Both the position numbers and the translations under genes were made by a program. DNA of 64,000 nt from CSSed11-175R1 sp041685735 (lineage in GTDB: Bacteria > Actinomycetota > Nitriliruptoria > Nitriliruptorales > Nitriliruptoraceae). Below the pieces are notes generated by a model. It had not been told where the DNA came from. It worked only from the letters and a program-made list of their open reading frames with translations, and did no database searches. Shown one piece after another: positions 1 to 8,041 of the stretch; position 1 is the first letter of the stretch, and every line of letters begins with the position of its first letter. Location: the NCBI GenBank assembly GCA_041685735.1, contig JAWLFE010000007.1:28030-92029 (forward strand), read 5' to 3'.

Positions 1-82
1 GAGTGGTAGTTGGTGCATGGGCCTTGCGGGATGCTGCTGGATCTTCGGGTTGCGCTCGTTCAGGGTCGGGGTCGGGGGGCAT
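1..82 (-). CDS. 5' end of an unidentified CDS cut by the window edge
   Basis: The ATG sits at 80-82 and overlaps the stop of the PAAR-like gene as ATGA, so it looks like the next gene of the same operon. Only 27 codons are visible, rich in Pro, Asp and Glu at the start. The family cannot be recognised. Context suggests another component of the injection-system locus, but this is inference. Confidence 0.5.
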   Translation of the reverse strand, partial: MPPDPDPERAQPEDPAASRKAHAPTTT

Positions 83-471
83 CACGGCACCTGGACCGTG
101 AACTGGCCGGGCACGTTGATCTTGATCACGCCGCCGTAGGCACAGTTCAGCAGGCAGGAGTCGTTCAGCGCGGGCTTGTTGCCGATCGTCACCGTGGGGC
201 TGCCCGGAGCCCAGGGGGCCGGGAGCACGGGGACGCAGGGCATCGGGGTCAGGACCCCGAGGGCAGCCGACGTCGCGGAGGCGACGGTCGGGTTCGACAG
301 GGAGGTGCACATCCCGAACGGTGGGACGTTGACCATGGGCGCGTTGTCCATGATCGTGGCGGCGGGCGGGCCGCCGGCGTTGACCATCGCGGACGGAACG
401 ACGGACAGCGACGAGGGAGCCACACCGAAGGTGCACTGCAGCATCGCGCCACTGACGACCTGGTTGCCCAT
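82..471 (-). CDS. PAAR-like spike-tip protein (DUF4280 type)
   Basis: A 129-residue protein with the DUF4280/PAAR-like layout. It has a Cys near residue 13 in an LQCTFG context, an FGMC motif around residues 52-55, a CVP motif near 79, and two late Cys residues before a glycine-rich end (YGGVIKINVPGQ). PAAR-like proteins cap the spike of contractile injection systems or type VI secretion and can carry effectors. The start codon follows the TAG stop of the upstream lipoprotein gene with no gap, and the stop overlaps the next start. The three genes are therefore likely translationally coupled. The family call rests on motif recall, not on a search. Confidence 0.75.
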   Translation of the reverse strand: MGNQVVSGAMLQCTFGVAPSSLSVVPSAMVNAGGPPAATIMDNAPMVNVPPFGMCTSLSNPTVASATSAALGVLTPMPCVPVLPAPWAPGSPTVTIGNKPALNDSCLLNCAYGGVIKINVPGQFTVQVP

Positions 472-1047
472 CTAGGCGCCCTCCTGTTCGGAGGTGGTCG
501 GGTCGTCCTCGTCGTCGGCCGGATCCTGCGGCGGCTGGGGCAGCATGCGTTCGATGTCCGCCGTTCCCGCGACGACCGAACCGCTGACCACGTCACGGTC
601 GGGGAACACCAGGACACACACGATCTGACGGTCCCCGACCTCGCTCTCGGCGTTCCAGCCGTCGAAGGTGGGCAGCATGTAGCTGAAGAACACGCCATCA
701 TCGAGGGTGAGCCCGAGCGAGGATTCGAGTTCGGTGAGGCAGGCACCATCGGCGAACGATGCCACCTCGCTGGCGCCGGGGTAGTCGTCATCGGGGTGGG
801 TGACCAGCCCGAAGACCTCCTGGGTGTGCGGCTCGGCGCAGGGGACGATGTCGATCTGTGAGATCTCGCCGCTGACCTCGCCACCCGGATCGAGGCAGTC
901 GCCCACCTCGAGCTCGAACACGGAGATCTCGCCGGGGTTGACAACCATGCCGTCCGCGTCGCGGATCTCGTCCTCGTCCGAACAGCCCAGCAGCACGACG
1001 GCGAGCGCGACAGCGAGCAGCACACGACGCGACGACGCTCGTCGCAT
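472..1047 (-). CDS. Lipoprotein with septum-formation-type domain (PF13845-like)
   Basis: The chosen ATG at 1047 gives a short basic N-terminus, a hydrophobic stretch and the lipobox LLGC, so the product should be a membrane-anchored lipoprotein of 191 residues. After the anchor come VGDCLD, VPCAEPHTQEVFG, a third Cys, and a W...GDR..C end, matching the cysteine and His pattern of the actinobacterial 'septum formation' family. Its biochemical role is unknown. A longer in-frame start at 1113 exists but would bury the signal peptide. The gene directly abuts the PAAR-like gene, which is an unusual partner and suggests a cell-envelope role tied to the injection system (inference). Confidence 0.72.
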   Translation of the reverse strand: MRRASSRRVLLAVALAVVLLGCSDEDEIRDADGMVVNPGEISVFELEVGDCLDPGGEVSGEISQIDIVPCAEPHTQEVFGLVTHPDDDYPGASEVASFADGACLTELESSLGLTLDDGVFFSYMLPTFDGWNAESEVGDRQIVCVLVFPDRDVVSGSVVAGTADIERMLPQPPQDPADDEDDPTTSEQEGA

Positions 1048-1420
1048 GGTCGCATGCGACGGAGCGATGCTGGCACGCCTCGTCCCCCGACCCTCGGCAC
1101 CCACCTGCGACACGACAACTCCTGGGACGAGGGCCGGTCATGCGCCCTGATCAAACGACCGTGACTCCGTCCACCTGAGCTGGACTCTAAGGGTCCAAGG
1201 CATCACGTTGCTGCGTGGTCGTGTCCCGGCCGACGTGTCGTGCGCTCTGCAGTGCTGCCGATGCGTTCGCCGCATGGTCGAACGAGCCGGTCACGGGCCT
1301 CGGTCCCGGACCGGAACCTCGGTCTCTCCTGCACCCTGCACCTGCCGAGGAACGCAGCCCGTCCCACCGACGACCTCAGCTAGGTTCGCCGCCCCCCCCC
1401 AGCATCCCCGCAGAGGTTCC
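1048..1420. other. Divergent intergenic region
   Basis: About 370 bases separate the lipoprotein operon on the minus strand from the small rightward reading frame. It contains a run of nine or more C residues at about 1390-1400, where sequence length is unreliable. Weak open frames here have no recognisable similarity. Promoters for both directions are expected, but no clear -10 box was picked. Confidence 0.4.
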
Positions 1421-1767
1421 GTGCCCACGGCCCGTCACGACACCCACCGTCGAACACGACGGTCGATCGCCCCTACCGGACGGTCCACGCGTCCGGCCGA
1501 GTCCTCCCCGTCCGGCCACCACGCCCAGGTGCTGCAGCTCCAGCAGGATGCCGGCAACGCCGCCACCTCGGCGCTGTTGGAACCATCGAACTCACCGGCC
1601 ACGGGCGGGGCATCAGCTGGAACTACGAGATCGAGCTTGACACGGTCGCCATCGTCGATGGCCTCTGGGGGGTGATCTCGCGCTGGGGGTCCTGGCTCTC
1701 GGGGGTCTCCAGCTCACTGGACGACGCCCTGACCGATGAAGACGGCGAACCGATCAGGATCTTCTGA
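1421..1767 (+). pseudogene. Small CIS cargo-like reading frame with an apparent frameshift
   Basis: A GTG at 1421, preceded by AGAGG, opens a frame with a basic N-terminus followed by VLQLQQDAGNAATSALL (about 1529-1579). This resembles the 'LQRxAGNxAVxxLL' segment common near the N-terminus of DUF4157 proteins and other cargo of actinobacterial contractile injection systems. The frame is then lost, and the adjacent frame reads TIELTGHGRGISWNYEIEL and a Trp-rich amphipathic stretch (GLWGVISRWGSWLSGV). That frame ends in a TGA which overlaps the ATG of the next gene (TGATG). The switch lies near 1575-1590 and needs one base. It could be an assembly error, a true mutation, or less likely programmed frameshifting. 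Confidence 0.45.
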
Positions 1768-2252
1768 TGGTCGACCTGCAGTACTACGGACTGCCTGACC
1801 TCGGGATCGATATCGCCGCCCCGACCGCGTGGTCGTTCACTACCGATGATGAGGTCGCCGATGCGGTGTTCTCTGCGGACGAGGCCCACGGTTTCCGCAC
1901 CAACGTTGCGTTGACCCTCGACCGCCTGGATCCGCCGACCCCCGAACGCTTCGAGCAGATCATCACGGAGCTCCCCGAGATGCTGGCCGAACGCCACGAC
2001 AACACCGAGGTACACCTCGACCGGCGGTTCGCGCAGGAAGGCATGCCGGCCTGGCTGGTGCGCTATTCGTGGCGGCCGGACGGGGCGGCGCACGCCGTCG
2101 AACAGGTGATGGCCCTGATCGTCGTCGATCTGGAGCAGGGCGCCGTGGTCCAGTTCGACGCCTCGACGATCACCCCGCTCGCCGACGATCACCTCCGGCT
2201 GGTCCAGGCGATGCTCGGTTCGGTGCGGCCCTTCAAGGACAGCGACGCCTGA
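1767..2252 (+). CDS. DcrB/EagR-like (DUF1795-type) protein, putative adaptor
   Basis: A 161-residue soluble protein without a signal peptide. The pattern (LPDLGIDIAAPTAWSF, a central FRTNVALTLDRL strand, then PAWLVRYSW and a strand-rich C-terminus) resembles the PsbP/DcrB/DUF1795 fold. In type VI systems the DUF1795 protein EagR is a chaperone for effectors with membrane segments. Here the start overlaps the stop of a small cargo-like frame that has an amphipathic Trp-rich segment, and the neighbourhood is an injection-system locus. An adaptor or chaperone role is therefore a reasonable hypothesis. An LpqN-like or generic role is possible. Confidence 0.6.
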   Translation: MVDLQYYGLPDLGIDIAAPTAWSFTTDDEVADAVFSADEAHGFRTNVALTLDRLDPPTPERFEQIITELPEMLAERHDNTEVHLDRRFAQEGMPAWLVRYSWRPDGAAHAVEQVMALIVVDLEQGAVVQFDASTITPLADDHLRLVQAMLGSVRPFKDSDA

Positions 2253-2276
2253 ACCGCCCGCGGTCGGTCGCGGTCG

Positions 2277-4490
2277 CTACCTGCGCCGCAGGCCTCGCAA
2301 CCGGAGCTTGGCGGCTGCCGCCGCTTCCTCGTGGCCGCTGTTGACGACCCGTTCGAACAGCTTGCGGGCCTCCCGAGCACGCTGCAGGCGCTCCAACAGG
2401 ATCCCGAGGCTGACCGCCGCCATGGGGCCGATGTCCGGGTGGCCGCTGGCGATGGCCGCCCGGTACAGGTTCTCCGCCTCCTTGCGGCGTCGCTGCTGCT
2501 CCAGGAGCCACGCCAGGTTGTAGGCCGCCATCGGTCCGGCTTCCGGATGACCGCTGTCGACCGCCTGCTCGTAGGAGCTGATCGCCTCCTCGGTGCGACG
2601 CTGCTGTTCGTAGAGCCAGCCGAGGTTGAACGCCGCCATCGGAGTGGCGTCAGCGTGCCGGGCCGCCAGCGCCTGCTGGTAGGCGACCTCAGCCTCGCCG
2701 ACCCGCTCGACGTCCTCCAGCACGCCGCCGAGGTGGAACGCCGCCATCGGTGCATGGCCGGCATGGCCACTCTCCACGGCGTGCCGGTAGGACGCCTCGG
2801 CGCGGCCCGCGTGTCCCTGCTGCTCGTAGAGCAGCCCGAGGCCGAACGCCGCCAAGGGCGCGACCTCATCGTCGGAGGAACCGAGCGCGCGCTCCCACGC
2901 CTGCTCGACGAGGTCGGTGCGCTCGGCGGCCAGCGCCGCACGCCCGACCACGACCACCTGCTCCGGAGACACGCGGTCGATGATCGTGCGCCAGATCGAC
3001 GTGGGAACGGGGCCCTCGAGCAGCGCGACCTCGTCGACCACGGTCGACGCGACCCGGTAGGAGGGCTCACCGGCACCGGGTACCGGGACGAGGAGGGTCC
3101 GGTCGGGTGCGACCTCGGCGGTGGCCCGGTCCAACGCCTCGTCGACGGGGTGCCCGTCGGGTGCTCCGTCCGATCCTGCCGCCGTCTGTCCGACCAGGGC
3201 CCGGATGAGATCCACGGGGACGGGACCATGCAGGCCGACCCGGTGCCAGGTGGCGGCTGCCGTGATCACGGCAGCCAGGAGGGGGTCGTTCTCGCGGACC
3301 TCGCGGTAGCGGTCCCGCAGTTGATCGGCTGCGCCGAACCACGATGGCAACCACCGCAGCCGCGGGTTGAGTGACTGATCGGGGAACCGTCCGAAGGCAC
3401 GCCCGAGTTCGTCATCGCTGAGCTCCGGCGACAGATCGTGCGCATCGGATGCGGCCCGCAACCACCGTTCGACCGGTTCCGCCACCAGGTCGGGCAGCCG
3501 CAGACGTGGCGCGGAGATGGTCAGCGCGACGATGCAGCCGGGCAAGCGGCTGACCAACCGGTCCAGCACCGGCAGCGTCAATCCCTGACCCAGGTGCTCG
3601 TGCGCGTCATCGATCCACACGATGACGGGGCCGCGGTCTGCGAGGTCCAGCGACGGCACGGCGTCCGCGAGCGCTTCGAGCGGTCGCGCAGCCAGATCGT
3701 CACCCCCGGGCAGTGGAGGTTCGACCACCAGCACGGTGCGGTAGCCGGCCGCACGCCGCAGGGCCTCCCAGAGCGTGCGGCTGGTCCCGGATCCGGGGGC
3801 CCCGCGGACGACCACGACGCCACCGGTCGAGGCCAACGCATCAGGCTGGAGTGACCGGTCCAGCGCGGCATCGACATCACGGCGGACGTACGGGGGCTGG
3901 GCCTGCCCGACAACGCGCTGTGCGGTCGCCGAGGCCACGATCCCCACCTGAGCGGGGTCGAGATCGCCGAGCGGTGTCGGCGCCATGCGCAGGAACGGTC
4001 GATGCGGCGCGGGAACGGGTTCCGGCGCGGGTTCGGGTGCCGGATCGGGCTCGGGTTCCGGTTCGGGCTCCGGCGCCGGCTCCGGTTCCGGCTCGGACTC
4101 CGGCGTCGGCTCCGGCTCCGGCGCTGGCTCGGGTTCCGACTCGAGCTCGGGTTCCGGCGCGGGCTCCGGTTCGGGCTCGGGTTCCGGCGCGGGCGCGGGT
4201 TCCGGCCCCGGCTCGGGTTCGGGGTCGGGGGCAGGTTCGGGCTCGGGGTCGGGGTCGGGGGCTGCGGACGACGGTTGCTCACCGACCGAGATGCCAGGGG
4301 CCGCACGCCGGAGCACCGCGAGCGTCAAGCCGCCGCCGGCCATCGTCAGGACGGCGACGACCACGCTGATCGACGGATCGGCACCGAACAGGATCGACAC
4401 GAGCGAGCCGCCGCCGCTGCCGACCAGGGCCCATGCGGCGAGCTCCTGCCACGGACGGGAGCCGCTGGCCTGCGAGGCGGGATCCGTCAT
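2277..4490 (-). CDS. Membrane-anchored NTPase-like TPR protein with Pro-Glu linker
   Basis: A 737-residue protein. Two hydrophobic segments (about residues 17-36 and 41-61) are followed by an 85-residue Pro/Glu/Ala/Asp linker (78-162). Next is a P-loop-like domain with GAPGSGTSRT at 230-239 and VIVWIDD at 289-295, then about five TPR/Sel1-like repeats of 35-36 residues from about 545 to the end. The Walker A lysine is absent (GTS in place of GKS/T), so nucleotide hydrolysis is doubtful. The start overlaps the AAA+ stop as ATGA, placing both in one operon. It may be a scaffold or STAND-like regulator anchored at the membrane. Its exact role is unknown. Confidence 0.7.
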   Translation of the reverse strand: MTDPASQASGSRPWQELAAWALVGSGGGSLVSILFGADPSISVVVAVLTMAGGGLTLAVLRRAAPGISVGEQPSSAAPDPDPEPEPAPDPEPEPGPEPAPAPEPEPEPEPAPEPELESEPEPAPEPEPTPESEPEPEPAPEPEPEPEPDPAPEPAPEPVPAPHRPFLRMAPTPLGDLDPAQVGIVASATAQRVVGQAQPPYVRRDVDAALDRSLQPDALASTGGVVVVRGAPGSGTSRTLWEALRRAAGYRTVLVVEPPLPGGDDLAARPLEALADAVPSLDLADRGPVIVWIDDAHEHLGQGLTLPVLDRLVSRLPGCIVALTISAPRLRLPDLVAEPVERWLRAASDAHDLSPELSDDELGRAFGRFPDQSLNPRLRWLPSWFGAADQLRDRYREVRENDPLLAAVITAAATWHRVGLHGPVPVDLIRALVGQTAAGSDGAPDGHPVDEALDRATAEVAPDRTLLVPVPGAGEPSYRVASTVVDEVALLEGPVPTSIWRTIIDRVSPEQVVVVGRAALAAERTDLVEQAWERALGSSDDEVAPLAAFGLGLLYEQQGHAGRAEASYRHAVESGHAGHAPMAAFHLGGVLEDVERVGEAEVAYQQALAARHADATPMAAFNLGWLYEQQRRTEEAISSYEQAVDSGHPEAGPMAAYNLAWLLEQQRRRKEAENLYRAAIASGHPDIGPMAAVSLGILLERLQRAREARKLFERVVNSGHEEAAAAAKLRLRGLRRR
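4004..4259 (-). repeat. Low-complexity Pro-Glu/Pro-Asp repeat inside the TPR protein gene
   Basis: About 255 bases of imperfect hexanucleotide repeats encode an alternating Pro-Glu/Ala/Asp linker. Such a tract tends to be stiff and extended and would space the membrane anchor from the NTPase domain. The repeat number is likely variable and prone to assembly error. Confidence 0.85.
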
Positions 4491-6595
4491 GTGCTCGGAG
4501 CCTCCAACAGGTACCGGAACTCACCCAGGTCAGCTGAGGACAGCTGCCGGCCGATCTTTCGGTGTTCACGGATCGTGGCGCGAACCAGGTCCTCCATGGT
4601 CACCGGGCGTTCCTCGTCCGCAGCTCGGTAGGCGGCACTCACCACGACGTTGCGGATCTCGCTGCCGGACATCCGGAACCGATCGGCGAGCAGTTCGACG
4701 TCGACATCGTCGGCCTGCGGCAGTTCCGGCTGGAGCTTGGCCCGCCACAACCGCTGGCGTTGGTGCTCGTCCGGGCTCGGGAAGTCGACGATGGCGTCCA
4801 ACCGGCGCATGAAGGCATCGTCGAGGTTGGCCGCCAGGTTGGTCGTCAGGATGGCCACGCCGTCGAAGGTCTCCATCCGCTGCAGCAGGAACGCGACCTC
4901 GACGTTCGCATGCCGATCCTTGGCGTCCGAGACAGCGGACCGCTTCCCGAAGAGCGCGTCGGCTTCGTCGAACAACAGCACGCCGTTGACCCGGTCGGCC
5001 TCGTCGAAGATCCGCTCGAGGTTCTTGGATGTCTCCCCGATGTACTTGTCGACAACGGTCGACAGATCCACGAGGTACAGGTCGAGCCCGAGTTCCCCGG
5101 CGATCACCTCGCTGGCCAGCGTCTTGCCGGTCCCCGACCCGCCCGCGAACAGGGCACTGACGCCACGACCGCGTGCGGCCCCGCGTCCCATGGCCCAGTC
5201 CTCGAGGACCTGGTCGCGATGGCGCCAGCGACTGGCGAGCTCGCGGAGTTGCCCGCCGATCTCAGCGGGAACGATCAGGTCGTCCCAGCGCGCCGTCGGC
5301 TCGACGCGGCGGGCCAGCCGCTGCAAACCGGCCGCGTTCTGCGACCGGGCTCCGCGTTGCACGTCGGCGTCGGTGATCGGCCGGCCGGATGCACGGGCCT
5401 GCTGCCTGGCTGCGGTCGCAGCACGTCGGATCTGACCCGGCGTCAGCCGGAACTGTGCGGTGGTCGCGACCGGATCGACACCGTCTGCCAACTCCCCGCC
5501 GAGGGCCGTCGACCACAGGTCGGCCTGCACCTCATCGCTGATCCGTTCCGCAGCGAGGACGACCGGGACATCCGTCGACCAGGTCGGGTCCCAACCCGCC
5601 GCGCCGTACAACAGGACGGTCCCCTGCGTGTCCGCGAAGGCCCGGATGCCGTCGTCGCGACCGTCGACCAACACGTCGACCGGGCCGGCGACCAGACCGG
5701 CGTCCCGCAGACGGGCCTCGCGACCAGCCGCGAGCGCCAGCGCGACGAGGTCCGCGTCGGTCGGGACCTGCGACAGGTCCAGCGTGATGGCGGACCGATC
5801 CGACGCGGTCAGGGCGGCGACGGCCGTGGCAGCGGCGCCCGCACCGCGATGGTCGACGAGGTAGCCGAAGGTGGCACCCGCCTGCAGAGCCCGGGCCAGG
5901 TGGTCCGCAACCGGATCGGCCACCCCGACCGGATCGACCTCGCAACCACTGAGTGCCGCATCCGGGGTGTCATCACCGAGGAGATGCGCAACGACACGGT
6001 CCGGGACACGCAGGCTACGGGTGAGCATCGGTCGCTCGGGTGCCTCGATCGTGAGCAGTCCGGCGCGGACGAGCGGTCCCGCAGAGCCCAGCCGCGCCCG
6101 TCCCCGCCCGGATGCCATCGAGGCGCCGCAGAGCTGGAGGGCCATCCCGACCGTGGCCCGCCGGAGCGAGACATCGTCGTTGAGGTAGCCGTACAGGGGC
6201 TCGAAACGCTGGTCGAGATCCGGGGCCAGGGCGACGAGGAGGAGCTCGACGTCCAGCGGATCGAGCCCGAAGGCGTGGCGCAGGCCACGCAGGCGTAACC
6301 GGGCACCGGCAGCCTCGTTCTCGTCGGCGTCTCGTTCGGCCTCGACCAGCCAAGCGGCGGTGTCGGGATCATCTGTGATCGGCTCGAGGGGCCCCGTCTC
6401 GAAGAGCTGATCGACCCGCGCGTCAGAGACGTACAGACCCCGGAATCGGTCGTCGGGATCGGCGCCATCGGCTCGACGCCGTGTCACCTCGGCATGGACG
6501 CGCGCTTCGATGACCCCGAGCCGGTCGAGCAGGTGACGGACCGACGGATCGTCGTCGACGGCCGTTGTGGCCACGTTCACGCCTTCCGTCTCCAC
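4487..6595 (-). CDS. AAA+ ATPase of contractile-injection-system type
   Basis: A 702-residue protein. The N-terminal 430 residues form a divergent region, and the C-terminal AAA+ module has Walker A GGSGTGKT (485-492), Walker B VLLFDEAD (539-546) and a second region ILTTNLAANLDDAFMRRLD carrying the sensor and arginine finger. A large ATPase with one intact C-terminal AAA+ domain is a hallmark of extracellular and actinobacterial contractile injection systems (Afp15-like). It is thought to act in assembly or maturation. Its 3' end overlaps the TPR gene by 4 bases. A TAGGCT -10 box lies upstream at 6665-6670 on this strand. Confidence 0.85.
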   Translation of the reverse strand: METEGVNVATTAVDDDPSVRHLLDRLGVIEARVHAEVTRRRADGADPDDRFRGLYVSDARVDQLFETGPLEPITDDPDTAAWLVEAERDADENEAAGARLRLRGLRHAFGLDPLDVELLLVALAPDLDQRFEPLYGYLNDDVSLRRATVGMALQLCGASMASGRGRARLGSAGPLVRAGLLTIEAPERPMLTRSLRVPDRVVAHLLGDDTPDAALSGCEVDPVGVADPVADHLARALQAGATFGYLVDHRGAGAAATAVAALTASDRSAITLDLSQVPTDADLVALALAAGREARLRDAGLVAGPVDVLVDGRDDGIRAFADTQGTVLLYGAAGWDPTWSTDVPVVLAAERISDEVQADLWSTALGGELADGVDPVATTAQFRLTPGQIRRAATAARQQARASGRPITDADVQRGARSQNAAGLQRLARRVEPTARWDDLIVPAEIGGQLRELASRWRHRDQVLEDWAMGRGAARGRGVSALFAGGSGTGKTLASEVIAGELGLDLYLVDLSTVVDKYIGETSKNLERIFDEADRVNGVLLFDEADALFGKRSAVSDAKDRHANVEVAFLLQRMETFDGVAILTTNLAANLDDAFMRRLDAIVDFPSPDEHQRQRLWRAKLQPELPQADDVDVELLADRFRMSGSEIRNVVVSAAYRAADEERPVTMEDLVRATIREHRKIGRQLSSADLGEFRYLLEAPST

Positions 6596-6663
6596 CCGGT
6601 GCCACCTCGACCCTGCCTCGGGCCCACCGCATCGCGGTCGTGCCTCCCGGCCCTGCGGCGGGC

Positions 6664-6714
6664 GAGCCTACTGCCCCCGGCCCGGCCGCAGCCGGGCGCG
6701 TGGCGAGTAGGCTC
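6664..6714. promoter_or_regulatory. Divergent promoter pair with 8-bp inverted repeat
   Basis: The octamers gagcctac (6664-6671) and gtaggctc (6707-6714) form a perfect inverted repeat around a GC-rich core. Each arm contains TAGGCT, a good actinobacterial -10 box, one facing the AAA+ gene and one facing the small gene at 6738. The symmetry may simply reflect two back-to-back -10 elements, or it may also bind a regulator. Confidence 0.5.
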
Positions 6715-6737
6715 CCCCACGATCCGGGAGGTACGCG

Positions 6738-6983
6738 ATGCGCATGGAGTCCGTGGCGGTGCTGCGCTGGATCAGCTCAGCGACGGTCGCTCGTGGCGAG
6801 GATGCGGTCGTCGCGGAGCTGGAACCGGCACTCATCGATGCGGTCCGCGGTAACGGGCTGACACCCACCGGGGACATGAGCATCCGACAGGTCGACCCAT
6901 CGGAGTACCCCCAGACGCTGGCCGCCAAGCCCGCGGACGACCCCGGCGCCCTGTTGCATCTGGCCGAGGTGGACGTCGACTGA
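6738..6983 (+). CDS. Small conserved-looking hypothetical protein
   Basis: An 81-residue acidic soluble protein of no recognised family, with no signal peptide or membrane segment. The start is well supported: GGGAGG at 6726-6731 lies six bases before the ATG, and TAGGCT at 6708-6713 gives a short leader. It runs away from the AAA+ gene and converges on mdh. An in-frame ATG two codons later is possible. Confidence 0.6.
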   Translation: MRMESVAVLRWISSATVARGEDAVVAELEPALIDAVRGNGLTPTGDMSIRQVDPSEYPQTLAAKPADDPGALLHLAEVDVD

Positions 6984-7010
6984 TCGAGCCGGGGCCGGGA
7001 TCGGATCCGG

Positions 7011-8000
7011 TCAGAGCATGTCCTCGACCGCGGCGCGCTCCTCCTGGAGCTCCGCGACGGTCGCGTTGAGCTTGTCCTGGGTGAACTCGGACAGTTCGAG
7101 CCCCTGGACGATCTCGTAGGAGCCGGCACCGTCGGTGGTGACCGGGAACCCGGAGATGATGCCGTCGGGGACGCCGTAGGAGCCGTCCGAGGGGACGGCC
7201 ATCGAGACCCAGTCGCCGTCGGAGGTGGGCTTGCCGCCACACCAGTTCGCGACGTGATCGACCAACGCGTTGGCTGCCGAGGCCGCCGAGGAGGACCCGC
7301 GGGCATCGATGATCGCCTTGCCCCGCTGCTGCACGGTCGTCAGGAACTCACCTTCGAGCCAGGCACGGTCGGTGATGACCTCCGGCAGTGGCCGGCCACC
7401 GAGGCGGGCGTTGTCGACGTCGGGAACCATCGTCGGCGAGTGGTTGCCCCAGACAGCCAGGTTGGTGACCTCGGCGACCGGCACGCCGGCCTTCTTCGCG
7501 AGCTGGCTCTTCGCACGGTTCTCGTCGAGCCGCACCATCGCGGTGAACCGGTCCGTCGGCACGCCGTCGGCGTTGGCCGCGGCGATGAGCGCGTTGGTGT
7601 TGGCCGGGTTGCCGACGACCGCGACCTTCAGGTCCGAGGCGCCCGCCGATGCAAGCGCCCGGCCCTGACCCGTGAAGATCGCACCGTTGTCCTTCAACAG
7701 GTCCGCCCGCTCCATGCCCGGACCGCGCGGCTTCGCCCCCACGAGGCAGGCCACGTTCGTGCCGTCGAAGGCCTCCTCCGCATCGTCGGTCAGGGTCATC
7801 CCGGCCAACAGCGGGAACGCGCCGTCGTCGAGTTCCATCGCGACACCCTCGAGCGCACCGAGGGCCGGCGTGATCTCCAGCATCTGCAGGTGCACCGGCG
7901 TGTCGGGCCCGAACATCTGGCCCGAGGCGATGCGGAAGACCAGGGCGTAGCCGATCTGGCCGGCGGCTCCGGTGATGGCGACACGGACGGGGGTGCTCAT
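7011..8000 (-). CDS. mdh: Malate dehydrogenase
   Basis: Interconverts malate and oxaloacetate with NAD(H) in the TCA cycle. The 329-residue product shows the N-terminal dinucleotide motif GAAGQIGYAL, the GAKPRGPGMER substrate-binding loop, an NPANTNA segment and the catalytic-His motif WGNHSPTMVPD. It is the cytosolic-type enzyme usual in actinobacteria. The ATG at 8000 is preferred over an upstream in-frame start (8033) because AGGAG precedes it and the Rossmann strand begins at once. It is last in the purN-purH-folD-mdh direction, 41 bases after folD. Confidence 0.95.
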   Translation of the reverse strand: MSTPVRVAITGAAGQIGYALVFRIASGQMFGPDTPVHLQMLEITPALGALEGVAMELDDGAFPLLAGMTLTDDAEEAFDGTNVACLVGAKPRGPGMERADLLKDNGAIFTGQGRALASAGASDLKVAVVGNPANTNALIAAANADGVPTDRFTAMVRLDENRAKSQLAKKAGVPVAEVTNLAVWGNHSPTMVPDVDNARLGGRPLPEVITDRAWLEGEFLTTVQQRGKAIIDARGSSSAASAANALVDHVANWCGGKPTSDGDWVSMAVPSDGSYGVPDGIISGFPVTTDGAGSYEIVQGLELSEFTQDKLNATVAELQEERAAVEDML

Positions 8001-8041
8001 GGTGGCTCCTGCAACGACGTCGAGGTTGCTCATCAGCCTAG

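Noticed and set aside
1575..1590. Programmed -1 frameshifting in the cargo-like frame
   Set aside because: No slippery heptamer or downstream structure is evident. A sequencing or true indel is more likely.
4004..4259. Dense short repeats considered as a CRISPR or satellite
   Set aside because: Units are imperfect hexamers in frame with a Pro-Glu linker, with no spacers.
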